This document shows positions 18,662 through 28,280 of a stretch of 53,581 nucleotides of DNA, one piece after another. The stretch lies in assembly GCA_028714695.1 (NCBI GenBank), contig JAQTLX010000021.1, positions 1-53,581 of the forward strand, written 5' to 3'. Within the stretch, counting starts at the first letter, position 1, and every line of letters begins with the position of its first letter. Under the pieces are notes generated by a model. It did no database searches, was not told the DNA's origin, and saw only the letters and a program-made list of their open reading frames with translations. A program made the translations under genes and the position numbers. The DNA comes from Ignavibacteria bacterium. Lineage in GTDB: Bacteria; Bacteroidota; Ignavibacteria; Tepidaquicellales; Tepidaquicellaceae.

Positions 18662-20689
18662 ATGAAAAACCTTATCAAATTTACAATCTTAATTTTTATC
18701 TTCACGATGTCAATTAACCTGTTTTCGCAGGAGAAATATTTCCTCGCCGAAAATATAGACCCAACCGTTAACCCTGCTGACGATTTCTTCCAGTATGCAA
18801 ACGGCACTTTTATCAAGATGCACCCGATTCCGCCGTACGAGCATACTTACGGTATATTCAATCTTGTGGAAGACAGTGTTTATGTTTATCTATACAATAT
18901 CTGCCTCGATGCACAGAACAACACATCAGCAGTTAAAGGCAGCAACACGCAGAAAATCGGAGATTTCTTCTACAGCGGGCTTGATGAAGCATCAATCAAT
19001 AAAAACGACATAAAGCCTTTGATAGAGTACCTCAAAAAGATAGATAATGTCAGTAACTTTGCAGAAGCAATGGAATTGGCAGTTAATCTGAAACAATACG
19101 GACTCGGCTCTTTCTTTTCACTGTATGTATCGCAGGACCTTATGCAGAGCGATAAGAATGTAGTCAGTCTGTATCAGGGCGGTATCGGACTGCCCGAACG
19201 TGACTATTATTTCAATAAGGATGCAAGAACAGGAAAAATAAGAACGGAATACAAGAAACATATAGAGAAGACATTTTCACTGTTTAACAGAAAAGGCGGC
19301 AACGATAAAATATCGCTTTCAATATTTGAAATTGAAACCGACCTTGCGAGCATATCAAGGAAACTTGAAGACCTTCGCGATGATTATGCGAATTATAATA
19401 AAATGACAGTTGCTGAGTTGAATAAACTCACACCATCGCTTGATTGGAAAAAACTTTTAGGTTCAATCGGAATTAAAAATCAGGATTATATTATAGTCGG
19501 TCAGCCCGAATTTTTCAGCGGTCTTGAAAAATTATCCGGAAAATATTCGATTGAAGACTGGAAGAATTACATGAAATGGAATTTGGTAAGGAATCTCTCC
19601 GATTATTTATCAAAGGATTTCGAAGAAGAACATTTTAAATTCTACGGAACCACCCTCAACGGCACAACAGAGCAAAAGCCAAGATGGAAAAGGGTTCTGG
19701 ACAATACAAATGAAATGCTCGGTGATGTTCTAGGAATGGAATACGTCAGATTGTATTTTCCGCCCGAAGACAAAGAAAGAACAAAGCAGATTGTTGACCT
19801 GATGGTCAAATCGTTTGGAGAAAGAATAAAAAAACTCGACTGGATGAGTGATGCAACTAAAGAAAAAGCGCTTGTTAAACTCGGAACCATGGTAAAGAAA
19901 ATAGGCTATCCGGATAAGTGGAAAGATTATTCGACACTCAATATATCGAGAGATTCATACGTAAAGAATATTATCAATGCTTCGAAATGGCATTTTGAAG
20001 ACAATATTTCGAAATTGTATAAGCCCGTTGACAGAACGGAATGGGATATGACTCCGCAAACGTATAACGCGTATTACAACCCTTCAAATAACGAAATAGT
20101 GCTCCCGGCGGCGATACTTACAATTCCGGGAAAGAAAATGAGTGAAGTGGACGATGCATTTCTTTTCGGATTCATCGGCGCTAGTACTGTCGGACATGAA
20201 ATGACACACGGCTTCGACGATCAGGGAAGACTTTATGATGAAAAAGGAAACCTTCAGGGATGGTGGACTCCTACCGATTCGGTTAAGTTTGTTGACAGGA
20301 CAAAACTTATGGTTGATCAGTTCAATAACTACGTTGTTCTCGACAGTATGCACATAAACGGCAAATCAACACTCGGTGAAAATATCGCGGACTTAGGCGG
20401 ACTTGTAATCGGTTACGATGCAATGAAAATGACTAAGGACGGACAGGAAAATAAAGAAATCGGCGGATTCAATGCAGACCAGAGATATTTCCTCGGTTAT
20501 GCATATTCATGGGCAATGTATTACAGACCTGAAATGCTCGCAAAGAGAGTAATGACCGATGTACACTCACCTGCTTTCCTCAGAGTAAACGCGCCTTTCT
20601 CGAATATAAATGAATTCTACAAAGCGTTTAACGTATCGCAAAACAATAAAATGTTCAGACCCGATAACGTGAGAGTTTCAATATGGTAA
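18662..20689 (+). CDS. M13 family zinc metallopeptidase (neprilysin/PepO-like)
   Basis: An exported endopeptidase of 675 aa. A signal peptide covers about residues 1-22 (hydrophobic core, NLFS-Q). The mature start, DPTVNPADDFFQYANGTFIK, is the M13 N-terminal signature. The catalytic zinc site is HEMTH (about 512-516) and the third ligand Glu lies in ENIADLGGL (about 572); NAYYNPSNNEIVLPAAIL is the substrate-binding strand. The protein ends in VRVSIW, close to the family's C-terminal tryptophan. It probably degrades peptides in the periplasm along with the S46 peptidase. Its own terminator follows. Confidence 0.96.
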   Translation: MKNLIKFTILIFIFTMSINLFSQEKYFLAENIDPTVNPADDFFQYANGTFIKMHPIPPYEHTYGIFNLVEDSVYVYLYNICLDAQNNTSAVKGSNTQKIGDFFYSGLDEASINKNDIKPLIEYLKKIDNVSNFAEAMELAVNLKQYGLGSFFSLYVSQDLMQSDKNVVSLYQGGIGLPERDYYFNKDARTGKIRTEYKKHIEKTFSLFNRKGGNDKISLSIFEIETDLASISRKLEDLRDDYANYNKMTVAELNKLTPSLDWKKLLGSIGIKNQDYIIVGQPEFFSGLEKLSGKYSIEDWKNYMKWNLVRNLSDYLSKDFEEEHFKFYGTTLNGTTEQKPRWKRVLDNTNEMLGDVLGMEYVRLYFPPEDKERTKQIVDLMVKSFGERIKKLDWMSDATKEKALVKLGTMVKKIGYPDKWKDYSTLNISRDSYVKNIINASKWHFEDNISKLYKPVDRTEWDMTPQTYNAYYNPSNNEIVLPAAILTIPGKKMSEVDDAFLFGFIGASTVGHEMTHGFDDQGRLYDEKGNLQGWWTPTDSVKFVDRTKLMVDQFNNYVVLDSMHINGKSTLGENIADLGGLVIGYDAMKMTKDGQENKEIGGFNADQRYFLGYAYSWAMYYRPEMLAKRVMTDVHSPAFLRVNAPFSNINEFYKAFNVSQNNKMFRPDNVRVSIW

Positions 20690-20697
20690 AGTGTTTT

Positions 20698-20730
20698 CCG
20701 GAGAGCCTTTAAAAGGCTCTCCGGGTTTTA
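20698..20730 (+). terminator. Terminator after M13 peptidase gene
   Basis: A 10-bp stem, CCGGAGAGCC (20698-20707) with GGCTCTCCGG (20715-20724), loop TTTAAAA, then GTTTTAT. Strong. Confidence 0.87.
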
Positions 20731-20812
20731 TACTCCCGGTTTTATTCAATATTTTTTCATTTCACAAATAATTATCTTTGAGTAATAAATCAATAATTAA
20801 AACCTCAATTAT

Positions 20813-22462
20813 ATGTCACGAACAGTAAAAGCACCAACCGGAATTGAAAAATCCTGTAAGAACTGGCAGGCAGAAGGAGCAATGCGAATGCTCATGAACA
20901 ATCTTGACCCGGACGTAGCCGAAAATCCTGCCGAACTCATTATTTACGGCGGCAGCGGCAAAGCGGCAAGGAACTGGGAATGCTATGACGCGATTATAGC
21001 AACACTCAAGACGCTTGAAGACGATGAAACTCTGCTTGTGCAGTCAGGCAAGCCCGTTGCGGTTTTCAGAACACATACAAATGCTCCGCGTGTAATTATT
21101 TCGAACTCGCAGATAGTGCCTAAATGGGCGACATGGGACGAATTCAGAAGGCTCGAAGGACTCGGACTTACAATGTACGGGCAGATGACGGCGGGTTCAT
21201 GGATTTACATAGGAACGCAGGGAATTTTGCAGGGCACATACGAAACTTTTGCGGCATGCGCTTTGAAGCACTTCAATGCTACTCTGAAAGGAAAATTTGT
21301 ATTAACTGCCGGCATAGGCGGTATGGGCGGCGCACAGCCGCTTGCGGCTACTCTAAACGGAGGAGCATTTCTGGGAATCGATGTCGACCCTTCAAGAATA
21401 CAGAAAAGAATCGATACGGGATACTGCGATGTGATGACTTACGATTTGGATGAAGCGCTTAAGATAGTACTCGATGCAAAAGAAAAAGGAATTGCAAAAT
21501 CAGTCGGTCTTGTAGGCAATGCAGGAGAAGTTCTGCCTGCGATTCTTAAGAAAGGAATTATACCCGATGTTCTTACGGACCAGACATCCGCTCACGACAT
21601 GCTGAACGGTTATGTACCGATGGGAATGCCGTTTGAAGAGGCGGTCAAATTGAGAAAATCCGACCCGGCGAAATATCAGGAACTCGCGAAGAAGACGGCA
21701 GTCGTTCATTGCAAAACGATGTGGGAATTCATGAAGAAAGGCGCAATCACTTTTGATTACGGAAATAATCTCAGAGGCGAAGCGCTTGCAAACGGTTTCG
21801 ATAAAGCATTTGATATCCCCGGATTCGTACCTGAATACATCAGACCGCTTTTCTGCGAAGGGAAAGGACCTTTCAGGTGGGCTGCGCTTTCAGGCGACCC
21901 CAACGATATATACGCGACCGATGACGCCATAATGGAAGCATTTCCGGATAACAAACTCCTTCACAACTGGCTTAAAGCCGCGAGGGCAAAAGTGCATTTT
22001 CAGGGACTGCCCGCCCGTATCTGCTGGCTTGGATACGGCGAAAGAGCGAAGGCAGGAAAAATATTCAATGAACTGGTCAGGACAGGAAAAGTGAAAGCGC
22101 CGATTGTAATAGGCCGCGACCATCTTGACTGCGGAAGTGTTGCATCGCCGAACAGAGAAACGGAAAAAATGAAAGACGGTTCCGATGCGATTGCCGACTG
22201 GCCGATTCTTAATTTCGCGCTGCATAATATAGGCGGCGCCAGTTGGGTATCATTGCATCATGGCGGCGGCGTAGGTATAGGGAATTCAATCCATTCCGGA
22301 ATGGTAATAGTGGCGGATGGAACGAAGGAAACCGAAATTCGTCTCGAAAGATGCCTTACGTATGATCCCGGAATGGGAATAGTCAGACATGCTGATGCAG
22401 GTTACGAACTCGCCCTCGAAGAAAGAGCAAAATTCGGAATAAGAATGCCGATGGTGAAATAA
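20813..22462 (+). CDS. hutU: Urocanate hydratase
   Basis: Converts urocanate to 4-imidazolone-5-propionate with tightly bound NAD+, the second step of histidine degradation, in the cytoplasm. The 549 aa are full length. Signatures: [29 protein letters not shown], the NAD-binding [18 protein letters not shown], and the C-terminal [15 protein letters not shown] and [17 protein letters not shown]. No hutH, hutI or hutG is in the window, so the rest of the pathway must lie elsewhere. It is followed after 25 bases by the transposase gene with no terminator between. Confidence 0.96.
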   Translation: MSRTVKAPTGIEKSCKNWQAEGAMRMLMNNLDPDVAENPAELIIYGGSGKAARNWECYDAIIATLKTLEDDETLLVQSGKPVAVFRTHTNAPRVIISNSQIVPKWATWDEFRRLEGLGLTMYGQMTAGSWIYIGTQGILQGTYETFAACALKHFNATLKGKFVLTAGIGGMGGAQPLAATLNGGAFLGIDVDPSRIQKRIDTGYCDVMTYDLDEALKIVLDAKEKGIAKSVGLVGNAGEVLPAILKKGIIPDVLTDQTSAHDMLNGYVPMGMPFEEAVKLRKSDPAKYQELAKKTAVVHCKTMWEFMKKGAITFDYGNNLRGEALANGFDKAFDIPGFVPEYIRPLFCEGKGPFRWAALSGDPNDIYATDDAIMEAFPDNKLLHNWLKAARAKVHFQGLPARICWLGYGERAKAGKIFNELVRTGKVKAPIVIGRDHLDCGSVASPNRETEKMKDGSDAIADWPILNFALHNIGGASWVSLHHGGGVGIGNSIHSGMVIVADGTKETEIRLERCLTYDPGMGIVRHADAGYELALEERAKFGIRMPMVK

Positions 22463-22487
22463 AAGAACAAAAATTTTTCTAAGCAAA

Positions 22488-22922
22488 ATGCCATTTGTTA
22501 AAGTATATGTTCATTTTGTATTTAGTACAAAAGACCGTAAACCTTTTCTCTCAGATGAAGGATTAAGGGAAAAGGTTTGGTCGCATATAAAAGAGTATTC
22601 AAGAGAGAACGGAATATTTCTGGATTTAGTAAACGGATACTCAGATCATTGTCATTGTTTGATTTCCCTCGGTATAGAGCAATCCATGAGCAAAATCATG
22701 AACCTGCTTAAAGGTGAATCCTCGCATTGGATAAATAAGAATAATTTATGTGCAGGCAAGTTTGAGTGGCAGGACGAGTATTGCGCGGTTTCCGTTTCAG
22801 AATCTATTGTTGAAAGGGTTAGGAAATATATTAAGCATCAGGAATATCATCATCATAAAAAATCTTTTAAGGAAGAATACGATGAATTAATCCGAAAATT
22901 TGGATTTAAAGAATTCGGCTAA
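22488..22922 (+). CDS. REP-associated tyrosine transposase (IS200/Y1 family)
   Basis: 144 aa of the Y1_Tnp HUH endonuclease fold. It starts MPFVKVYVHFVFSTKDRKPF, a typical IS200-like start. The HUH motif is HCH within SDHCHCLISL, and the catalytic tyrosine lies in VRKYIKHQEYHH. The next position after the EFG C-terminus is inside a REP-type hairpin: the stop codon TAA is the hairpin loop. Inverted copies of this hairpin lie 300-530 bases downstream. A single-copy gene of this size with flanking REP-like palindromes fits a RAYT, which processes such hairpins, rather than a full IS200 with both ends. It appears intact. Confidence 0.85.
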   Translation: MPFVKVYVHFVFSTKDRKPFLSDEGLREKVWSHIKEYSRENGIFLDLVNGYSDHCHCLISLGIEQSMSKIMNLLKGESSHWINKNNLCAGKFEWQDEYCAVSVSESIVERVRKYIKHQEYHHHKKSFKEEYDELIRKFGFKEFG

Positions 22923-22966
22923 AGCCGGGTATTACGCAATCGTTACCCCCACCTAAAGGTGGGGGC
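22911..22966 (+). repeat. REP-like double hairpin, forward copy
   Basis: Two hairpins in a row: CGGC-TAAA-GCCG (22916-22927, whose loop holds the transposase stop codon) and CCCCCACC-TAAA-GGTGGGGG (22946-22965). Both loops are TAAA. The same pair recurs downstream in the opposite orientation. Confidence 0.82.
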
Positions 22967-22974
22967 TATTAAAT

Positions 22975-23200
22975 GGACAGTATATAAGCATTTACAAATC
23001 TAATTATTTTCTAAACATCATATTTTCTAAATACTATATTTTCTAAACACCGCATTCTTTAAATACCCTATTTTCTAAACACCACATCTCTAAATACCCT
23101 ATTTTCTAAACACTATATTTTCTAATAACAATATTTTCTACATACTAAATTTTCCAATTTTATTAATTTCTAATTTTCTAAATTTTTTAATTAAAATAAT
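22975..23200. repeat. Degenerate A/T-rich tandem repeat
   Basis: Ten or so imperfect copies of TATTTTCTAAACACC-like units of about 15-18 bp, with no coding frame. It fills the spacer between forward and reverse REP-like hairpins. The TTTCTAAA core is shared with the minisatellite at 701-1112. Confidence 0.65.
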
Positions 23201-23221
23201 TTCCAGCGAATGGCGCTTCTC

Positions 23222-23286
23222 AATAGCCCCCACCTTTAGGTGGGGGTTTATTATATTAATAAACCCAGCTTTAGCCGAATTCTTTA
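23222..23286 (-). repeat. REP-like double hairpin, inverted copy 1
   Basis: Reverse complement of the 22911-22966 element: AGCCCCCACC-TTTA-GGTGGGGG (23225-23246), then a diverged A/T spacer, then CCCAGCTTTAGCCGAATTC. One base change weakens the second hairpin. Confidence 0.8.
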
Positions 23287-23387
23287 TGACCTGACGAATA
23301 TTTGAAAACATAAATTAATTCCTGACGAATTAAAACATTTTGTATTCAATCTAATATCAAATTACTCGATTATTAAATGGTTGTGCT

Positions 23388-23457
23388 CCTTTCAATAGCC
23401 CACACATTCAGGTGGGGGGATAGGATATTAAAAAACCCGGCTTTAGCCGAATTCTTT
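23388..23457 (-). repeat. REP-like double hairpin, inverted copy 2
   Basis: A second inverted copy. The CCCCCACC half is degenerate (AGCCCACACATTCAGGTGGGG), while the ACCCGGCTTTAGCCGAATTC half is intact. It ends about 90 bases before the helicase gene. The rest of 22923-23549 holds no gene. Confidence 0.75.
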
Positions 23458-23549
23458 TCGCCGGTAAATATTTTCAGACAACGATTAAATCCGAAAATAG
23501 TATTTTTCTTTCCACTTTCTAAAAATCATTATTTCTTTTAATTTGATTT

Positions 23550-25553
23550 ATGATGAATGAGGATATCGGATATATACGCGACAGGCTTGCAGAATTTTTT
23601 TCACACGACGGATTGCTTGCGTCCCATTTTCCAAATTACGAATACAGGGAATCGCAGATGAAAATGGCGAATGCGGTGATTGACTCGCTTGAAGGGAAAA
23701 ATCACGTTTTCATAGAAGCCCCGACAGGAATAGGCAAGAGTTTCGCCTATCTGGTGCCGGCTATATATTACGCTAAAAAATACGGAAAGAAAGCAATCAT
23801 TTCGACACACACTATTAATCTTCAGGAACAACTTATCGGAAATGATGTCCCTTTATTAAAGAAAATACTGCCTTTCAAATTCGAGGCTAATCTTTTAAAA
23901 GGAAAAACAAATTATGTCTGCCCTAACAGGTTAAAAAAAGCGGCTGAGTATTCAAACTCCCTTTTTGAAAGCGATGAACAAAAATGCCTTCAGAAACTGC
24001 TGGCATGGTCGAAAACCACTAAGGACGGAACTTTGTCGGATATTGGTTTTCAGGTCGACCAGAATGTATGGCAGAACGTTTGCGCTGAAGTAAATATATG
24101 CACAAACAAAACCTGCGGCGACCCGGATAAGACGGAGTGTTTTTACAGAAAAGCAAAGGACAGAATTAACGCTTCCGATATTGTTATACTTAATCACTAT
24201 TTGTTCTTCAGTCTCTTCAACATTTCGTCAAAAGACAGCAAAGAAGGGTATCTGTTTCAAAATGATTTTGTAATATTCGATGAGGGACACACGCTCGAAG
24301 ATGCAGCGGCAGAGCAGTTAGTGCCGAAAATATCGCGGGAAATGGTCAGGTATCATCTTTTGCGATTGTACAACGACAGGAAAAGAAAGGGGTTTCTCAC
24401 AACGCTTCCGGCGCTCCATATACTTCCGGTTGTTCAGAATCTTCTCGATATAAATCAGGCATTCTTTTACGAGATAAAAAGAAAATTCTTTAAGAGAATC
24501 GGCGACAAGTATGACAGGCTCGCGTTCCGTATAAGGCAGAGAAGCAACATTCAGAATCATCTGGATTCGGAAATTAAGAATCTGATTGTGCAGTTGAACG
24601 AACTAAAAGGATTCGCCAGATCAGACATTGAAGAAAATGAGATTAACGATTTCGTCAATAAATTCGCTTTCATCAATTCTTCGATAAACGATTTCCTTGA
24701 AATGACAAATAACGAACTCGTTTACTGGGTCGAACTTTCATCACATAATCCCGAAACCAATACCTGGCTGTGCGCTTCACCACCCGATATATCCGAATAT
24801 CTCGGGGAGAATATTTTCAAAGAAAACAATTCATGCGTAGTAACGAGCGCAACACTTTCAATAAACGGAAATTTCAATTATTATATCAACAGACTCGGCG
24901 CAAAGAATGCGGAGGTTGTAAATCTCCCGACACAATTCGATTATTACAGACAGGTTAAGATATATATTCCAAATGACAGAAGTCTAATACCTAAGAAAGA
25001 AAACGATACGGTCTATACAGAGGCATTAAGAGGCTGGATTGAGCATTTCATCAGGCAGACAGGAGGCAAGGCGCTTGTGCTTTTCACAAACTCATACCTT
25101 ATGAAAAGCATTGCATCGATAATCCGTCTGGATCCCGCATTCAACGATATTGACATACTTGTTCAGGGCGAAGGCACGTCAAGAAAGAACCTTCTCGAAC
25201 AATTCAGGGAGAACATTAATTCCGTACTATTCGGGCTTGATAGTTTCTGGCTTGGAGTTGACGCGCCCGGTGAAACACTCAGCAATCTTATAATTACAAG
25301 ACTGCCTTTCGTAGTTCCGGACCACCCGCTTATTCAGGCGCGTCTTGAACTGATAGATTCGAAGGGCGGAAACAGTTTCATGGACTATTCACTCCCCGAG
25401 GCAATACTGAAATTCAGGCAGGGAGCCGGCAGGCTTATAAGAAACAAAACTGACGAAGGTATAATAGTAATACTCGATAACCGCATTTTAACTAAAACCT
25501 ACGGTAAATACTTTCTCAACTCAATTGACGAATGCCCGGTAATATTGCTTTGA
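23550..25553 (+). CDS. DinG-like ATP-dependent DNA helicase
   Basis: A superfamily 2 XPD/DinG-type helicase of 667 aa. The Walker A is EAPTGIGKS (about 58-66), motif Ia STHTINLQEQL, and motif II FDEGHTLED (DEGH in place of DEAH). Cysteines between motifs Ia and II (YVCPNRL, VNICTNKTCG, TECF) match an Fe-S cluster. The C-terminal half has SATLS, a WLGVDAPGE segment and the final QGAGRLIRN motif VI. The family unwinds 5'-3' and acts on R-loops or damage intermediates. It is followed by rsmB after 48 bases, probably co-transcribed. Confidence 0.93.
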   Translation: MMNEDIGYIRDRLAEFFSHDGLLASHFPNYEYRESQMKMANAVIDSLEGKNHVFIEAPTGIGKSFAYLVPAIYYAKKYGKKAIISTHTINLQEQLIGNDVPLLKKILPFKFEANLLKGKTNYVCPNRLKKAAEYSNSLFESDEQKCLQKLLAWSKTTKDGTLSDIGFQVDQNVWQNVCAEVNICTNKTCGDPDKTECFYRKAKDRINASDIVILNHYLFFSLFNISSKDSKEGYLFQNDFVIFDEGHTLEDAAAEQLVPKISREMVRYHLLRLYNDRKRKGFLTTLPALHILPVVQNLLDINQAFFYEIKRKFFKRIGDKYDRLAFRIRQRSNIQNHLDSEIKNLIVQLNELKGFARSDIEENEINDFVNKFAFINSSINDFLEMTNNELVYWVELSSHNPETNTWLCASPPDISEYLGENIFKENNSCVVTSATLSINGNFNYYINRLGAKNAEVVNLPTQFDYYRQVKIYIPNDRSLIPKKENDTVYTEALRGWIEHFIRQTGGKALVLFTNSYLMKSIASIIRLDPAFNDIDILVQGEGTSRKNLLEQFRENINSVLFGLDSFWLGVDAPGETLSNLIITRLPFVVPDHPLIQARLELIDSKGGNSFMDYSLPEAILKFRQGAGRLIRNKTDEGIIVILDNRILTKTYGKYFLNSIDECPVILL

Positions 25554-25601
25554 GCATTCAATCTTCATTTAATATAATTCATCATTTGACTATCTTTAAA
25601 A

Positions 25602-27158
25602 ATGGAAAACGAAAAAAATAATACGGAAAGCAATAAAGAAGAAAAGCCGGTACCGAAAATCGAAAAAATAGACGTACCGGAAGAACAGATTGCTGCTTCA
25701 ATAGAAGATGACCCCATGGGTACGGAAGAACCTGTCGTAGAAGTACATATTCCTTTACAAAATCCGGATGAAAATTTCCCTTATTATCAAAATGTAGATA
25801 AAAGGATATTCAATAACGCAAGAGCGCTCGCAGTAAAAATTCTTGTTCGCTGCGAAAGAACAGATGCATACCTTGATAAAATCATAGATTTCGAAATTCG
25901 CAACAACGACCTGAACGACCTTGATAAATCATTGCTTAATGAACTCGCACACGGTGTTATCAGATGGATGAGAAGGCTTGACTGGTTCCTAAACGGATTT
26001 TACAGAGGACAATACGAAAAATGCCTCTCGGACGTTAAAAACGCGATGAGAGTCGCATTATATCAGATTTTATTCCTCAATAAAATTCCATATGCCGCAG
26101 CCGTAAACGAAGCAGTAGAACTGATTAAGAAACTCAGAGGCGACAAACATGCCGGAGTCGTAAACGGTCTTCTCAGAACGATTATAAGAACTCTGGACAG
26201 CCTTGTGTGGCCGACGAGGGAGATTGACGAAGTAAATTACCTCGGAATCATACAATCACACCCGAACTGGATGGTGAGAAGATGGGTGCAAAGATTCGGA
26301 TTCGATGAAGCGGAAAAATTATGCGAGTCGAATAACAGAAGACCAAATCTTACGCTTCGCGTAAATAAGAATAAAATTAAAATCGAAGAACTCGAAAAAC
26401 ATCTTGAGGAAAAAGGAATCCCCTACAGGCGTGGAGCATATCTCGATTATTTCATACACATCAAAATGATGTCGAAGATATATGACGACGAATTTTTCAA
26501 ACAGGGATTTTTCAGCATTCAGGATGAAAGCGCAGGATTGATGTCGCATATTCTTGACCCGAAGGAAAACGAATTGGTGCTTGATGTATGTGCCGCACCG
26601 GGAGGTAAAAGTTCTCATATATCAGAACTTATGCACGGCGCGGGCAGGATTATTTCCATAGATAAATACGTCTCAAAAGTAGAGATGATGAAAAAGAATT
26701 TCGAAAGGTTAGCATTATCGAATATTCTGGCATTTCACGAAGACCTTCAGGAGCCGAAGACCGAACTAATGAGAGAAAAACTTTTGAATAAAGTGGATAA
26801 AGTGATAGTGGATGCGCCATGTTCGGGGCTTGGAGTAATCACAAAGAAACCGGATATAAAGTGGAAGAGAGAATCAGGCGATATAATTAAACTTCAGAAA
26901 ATTCAGTTTGAAATACTTGATAAAGCATCGGAATACGTTAAAAACGGGGGAGTACTGGTTTACAGCACATGCACAACCGAAAAAGAAGAAAATGAAGACC
27001 TTATAAATATGTTTCTCGAAAAGCACAAAGAATTCAGAGTGGATGACGCATCAAAATTTGTAAACAGAGACGTTACGAATAAAAACGGCTTTGTAGAACT
27101 ATTCCCGCATATACACAATATAGACGGTGCATTTGGAGCCAGACTGGTCAAACAATAA
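25602..27158 (+). CDS. rsmB: 16S rRNA (cytosine(967)-C(5))-methyltransferase
   Basis: SAM-dependent m5C methylation of 16S rRNA. The 518 aa exceed the usual 430-450 because of an acidic, proline-containing N-terminal extension of about 65 residues. Then comes a NusB-like RNA-binding domain (NARALAVKILVRCERTDAYLD to about 210) and the Rossmann methyltransferase domain: VLDVCAAPGGKSSHI (SAM site), DAPCSGLGV (first Cys motif), and VYSTCTTEKEENE (catalytic Cys motif). It ends in a bidirectional terminator shared with the convergent LysM gene. Confidence 0.95.
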   Translation: MENEKNNTESNKEEKPVPKIEKIDVPEEQIAASIEDDPMGTEEPVVEVHIPLQNPDENFPYYQNVDKRIFNNARALAVKILVRCERTDAYLDKIIDFEIRNNDLNDLDKSLLNELAHGVIRWMRRLDWFLNGFYRGQYEKCLSDVKNAMRVALYQILFLNKIPYAAAVNEAVELIKKLRGDKHAGVVNGLLRTIIRTLDSLVWPTREIDEVNYLGIIQSHPNWMVRRWVQRFGFDEAEKLCESNNRRPNLTLRVNKNKIKIEELEKHLEEKGIPYRRGAYLDYFIHIKMMSKIYDDEFFKQGFFSIQDESAGLMSHILDPKENELVLDVCAAPGGKSSHISELMHGAGRIISIDKYVSKVEMMKKNFERLALSNILAFHEDLQEPKTELMREKLLNKVDKVIVDAPCSGLGVITKKPDIKWKRESGDIIKLQKIQFEILDKASEYVKNGGVLVYSTCTTEKEENEDLINMFLEKHKEFRVDDASKFVNRDVTNKNGFVELFPHIHNIDGAFGARLVKQ

Positions 27159-27182
27159 AATCTATATTACAAGCGCATAAAA

Positions 27183-27209
27183 AAAGAGCCCTTCGATGAA
27201 GGGCTCTTT
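27183..27209. terminator. Bidirectional terminator, rsmB / LysM gene
   Basis: A 12-bp stem AAAGAGCCCTTC (27183-27194) with GAAGGGCTCTTT (27198-27209), A-rich on the left and T-rich on the right. It sits between convergent genes and should serve both. Confidence 0.9.
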
Positions 27210-27229
27210 CATTTATATGAAACTCAAGG

Positions 27230-28168
27230 TTACTTATTCGTTTCGGATTTCTTATCCTGTTTTACATCTTTCTTTATTTCCTTCTTCACTTCTTTTTTCA
27301 CATCTTTTTTTACTTCCTTCTTCACATCCTTTTTCACGTTCTTCTTAATATCTTTCTTTGTAACCGATGTTTTCTTTGTATCCTTTTTAAATTCATCCGC
27401 TTTTCTCTGGGTCTTCATCTGATAACTTACGTCTTTGAACTTTTTAAGATCATCCGCAGTAAGTACGGGTATTTTAAGTACCTGTCCCGGATAAATCAGA
27501 TTCGGATTCACGATTTTCTTCGGCGTATTTGCAGGTGCAGAGACGACACCTTCTTCATTTGCTTCCCAGATTTTCGGCCAGTAATTATTTTTATTATAGA
27601 TTTCGGATTTGCCTGCAATCTTCCATAGGCAATCACCTTTAACTACGGTATAATTATTTGATTTGGAGACAACCGATTCTTTTTCCCAGGCTTCGAGTTT
27701 GCTCTTCATTGCGATATAACGGGTATAAAACTCAGGCAAGCATTTTGCTCTGGAGGCGTCTATATCATTGAAATAAGACTTGCGAGCGTCAGATGGTGTT
27801 CCCAGTTTATTGTTTATTTTCTTTTCGGTCTCGTCAAATTTTTTCCTGAATTCGGCGATACTGTTTTTATCCATTCCGACAGAAGAATAAAGACCGTTCT
27901 CGGCATCTGCAACTTTTTTGTCCATATCAGAAGACTGGCTCTTCAAAGCGTCGATGTCTTTTGAATAATTCCCGAGTAAAATAAGCAATTTATCTTTCTT
28001 TTCGGATAGATCGTACATCTGTTTTTCCCAGTCACGAATGAGAAGTTCGTCTTCTCTTCCGTATCTGTCTTCTTCAGGACAGCAATCGTCATCCTGAGCA
28101 ATTGTCATTAGCGGATAAGATCCAAGCACCAAAAATAGACCGCACAAAAATACAACTATCCTTTTCAT
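27230..28168 (-). CDS. LysM-domain envelope protein with Lys-rich tail (paralogue 1)
   Basis: 312 aa, exported (signal peptide about 1-24, ending TIA-Q). Residues about 45-160 are predicted coiled coil, with EKKDKLLILLGNYSKDIDAL and CLPEFYTRYIAMKSKLEAW. A single LysM-like domain (173-234: YTVVKGDCLWKIAGK to NPNLIYPGQVLKIP) suggests peptidoglycan binding. The tail (about 262-312) is a KKDVKKEVKK-type low-complexity repeat. The whole architecture and many residues match the protein encoded at 32946-33857, so the two are paralogues at the ends of one minus-strand cluster. Function unknown; I infer a periplasmic scaffold linking a coiled-coil partner to the cell wall. Confidence 0.88.
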   Translation of the reverse strand: MKRIVVFLCGLFLVLGSYPLMTIAQDDDCCPEEDRYGREDELLIRDWEKQMYDLSEKKDKLLILLGNYSKDIDALKSQSSDMDKKVADAENGLYSSVGMDKNSIAEFRKKFDETEKKINNKLGTPSDARKSYFNDIDASRAKCLPEFYTRYIAMKSKLEAWEKESVVSKSNNYTVVKGDCLWKIAGKSEIYNKNNYWPKIWEANEEGVVSAPANTPKKIVNPNLIYPGQVLKIPVLTADDLKKFKDVSYQMKTQRKADEFKKDTKKTSVTKKDIKKNVKKDVKKEVKKDVKKEVKKEIKKDVKQDKKSETNK

Positions 28169-28205
28169 ATAATTATATTTTGATAATGAAAGTTTATAAA
28201 ACGGT

Positions 28206-28237
28206 AACGGCTCATTCCGGTAGCAGAATGAGCCGTT
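28206..28237 (-). terminator. Hairpin after outer-membrane protein gene
   Basis: An 11-bp stem AACGGCTCATT (28206-28216) with AATGAGCCGTT (28227-28237), ten-base loop. On the minus strand only a short T-run (GTTTTAT) follows, so it may attenuate rather than fully stop transcription before the LysM gene. Confidence 0.55.
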
Positions 28238-28280
28238 AAAAACTACTGATTTTTTTTACTAAATAAAATATAAAAAAATA

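Noticed and set aside
20773..20780. Bacteroidota-type -7 box TATCTTTG before hutU
   Set aside because: No TTTG or TTG at the -33 position; one eight-base match in A/T-rich DNA is not enough.
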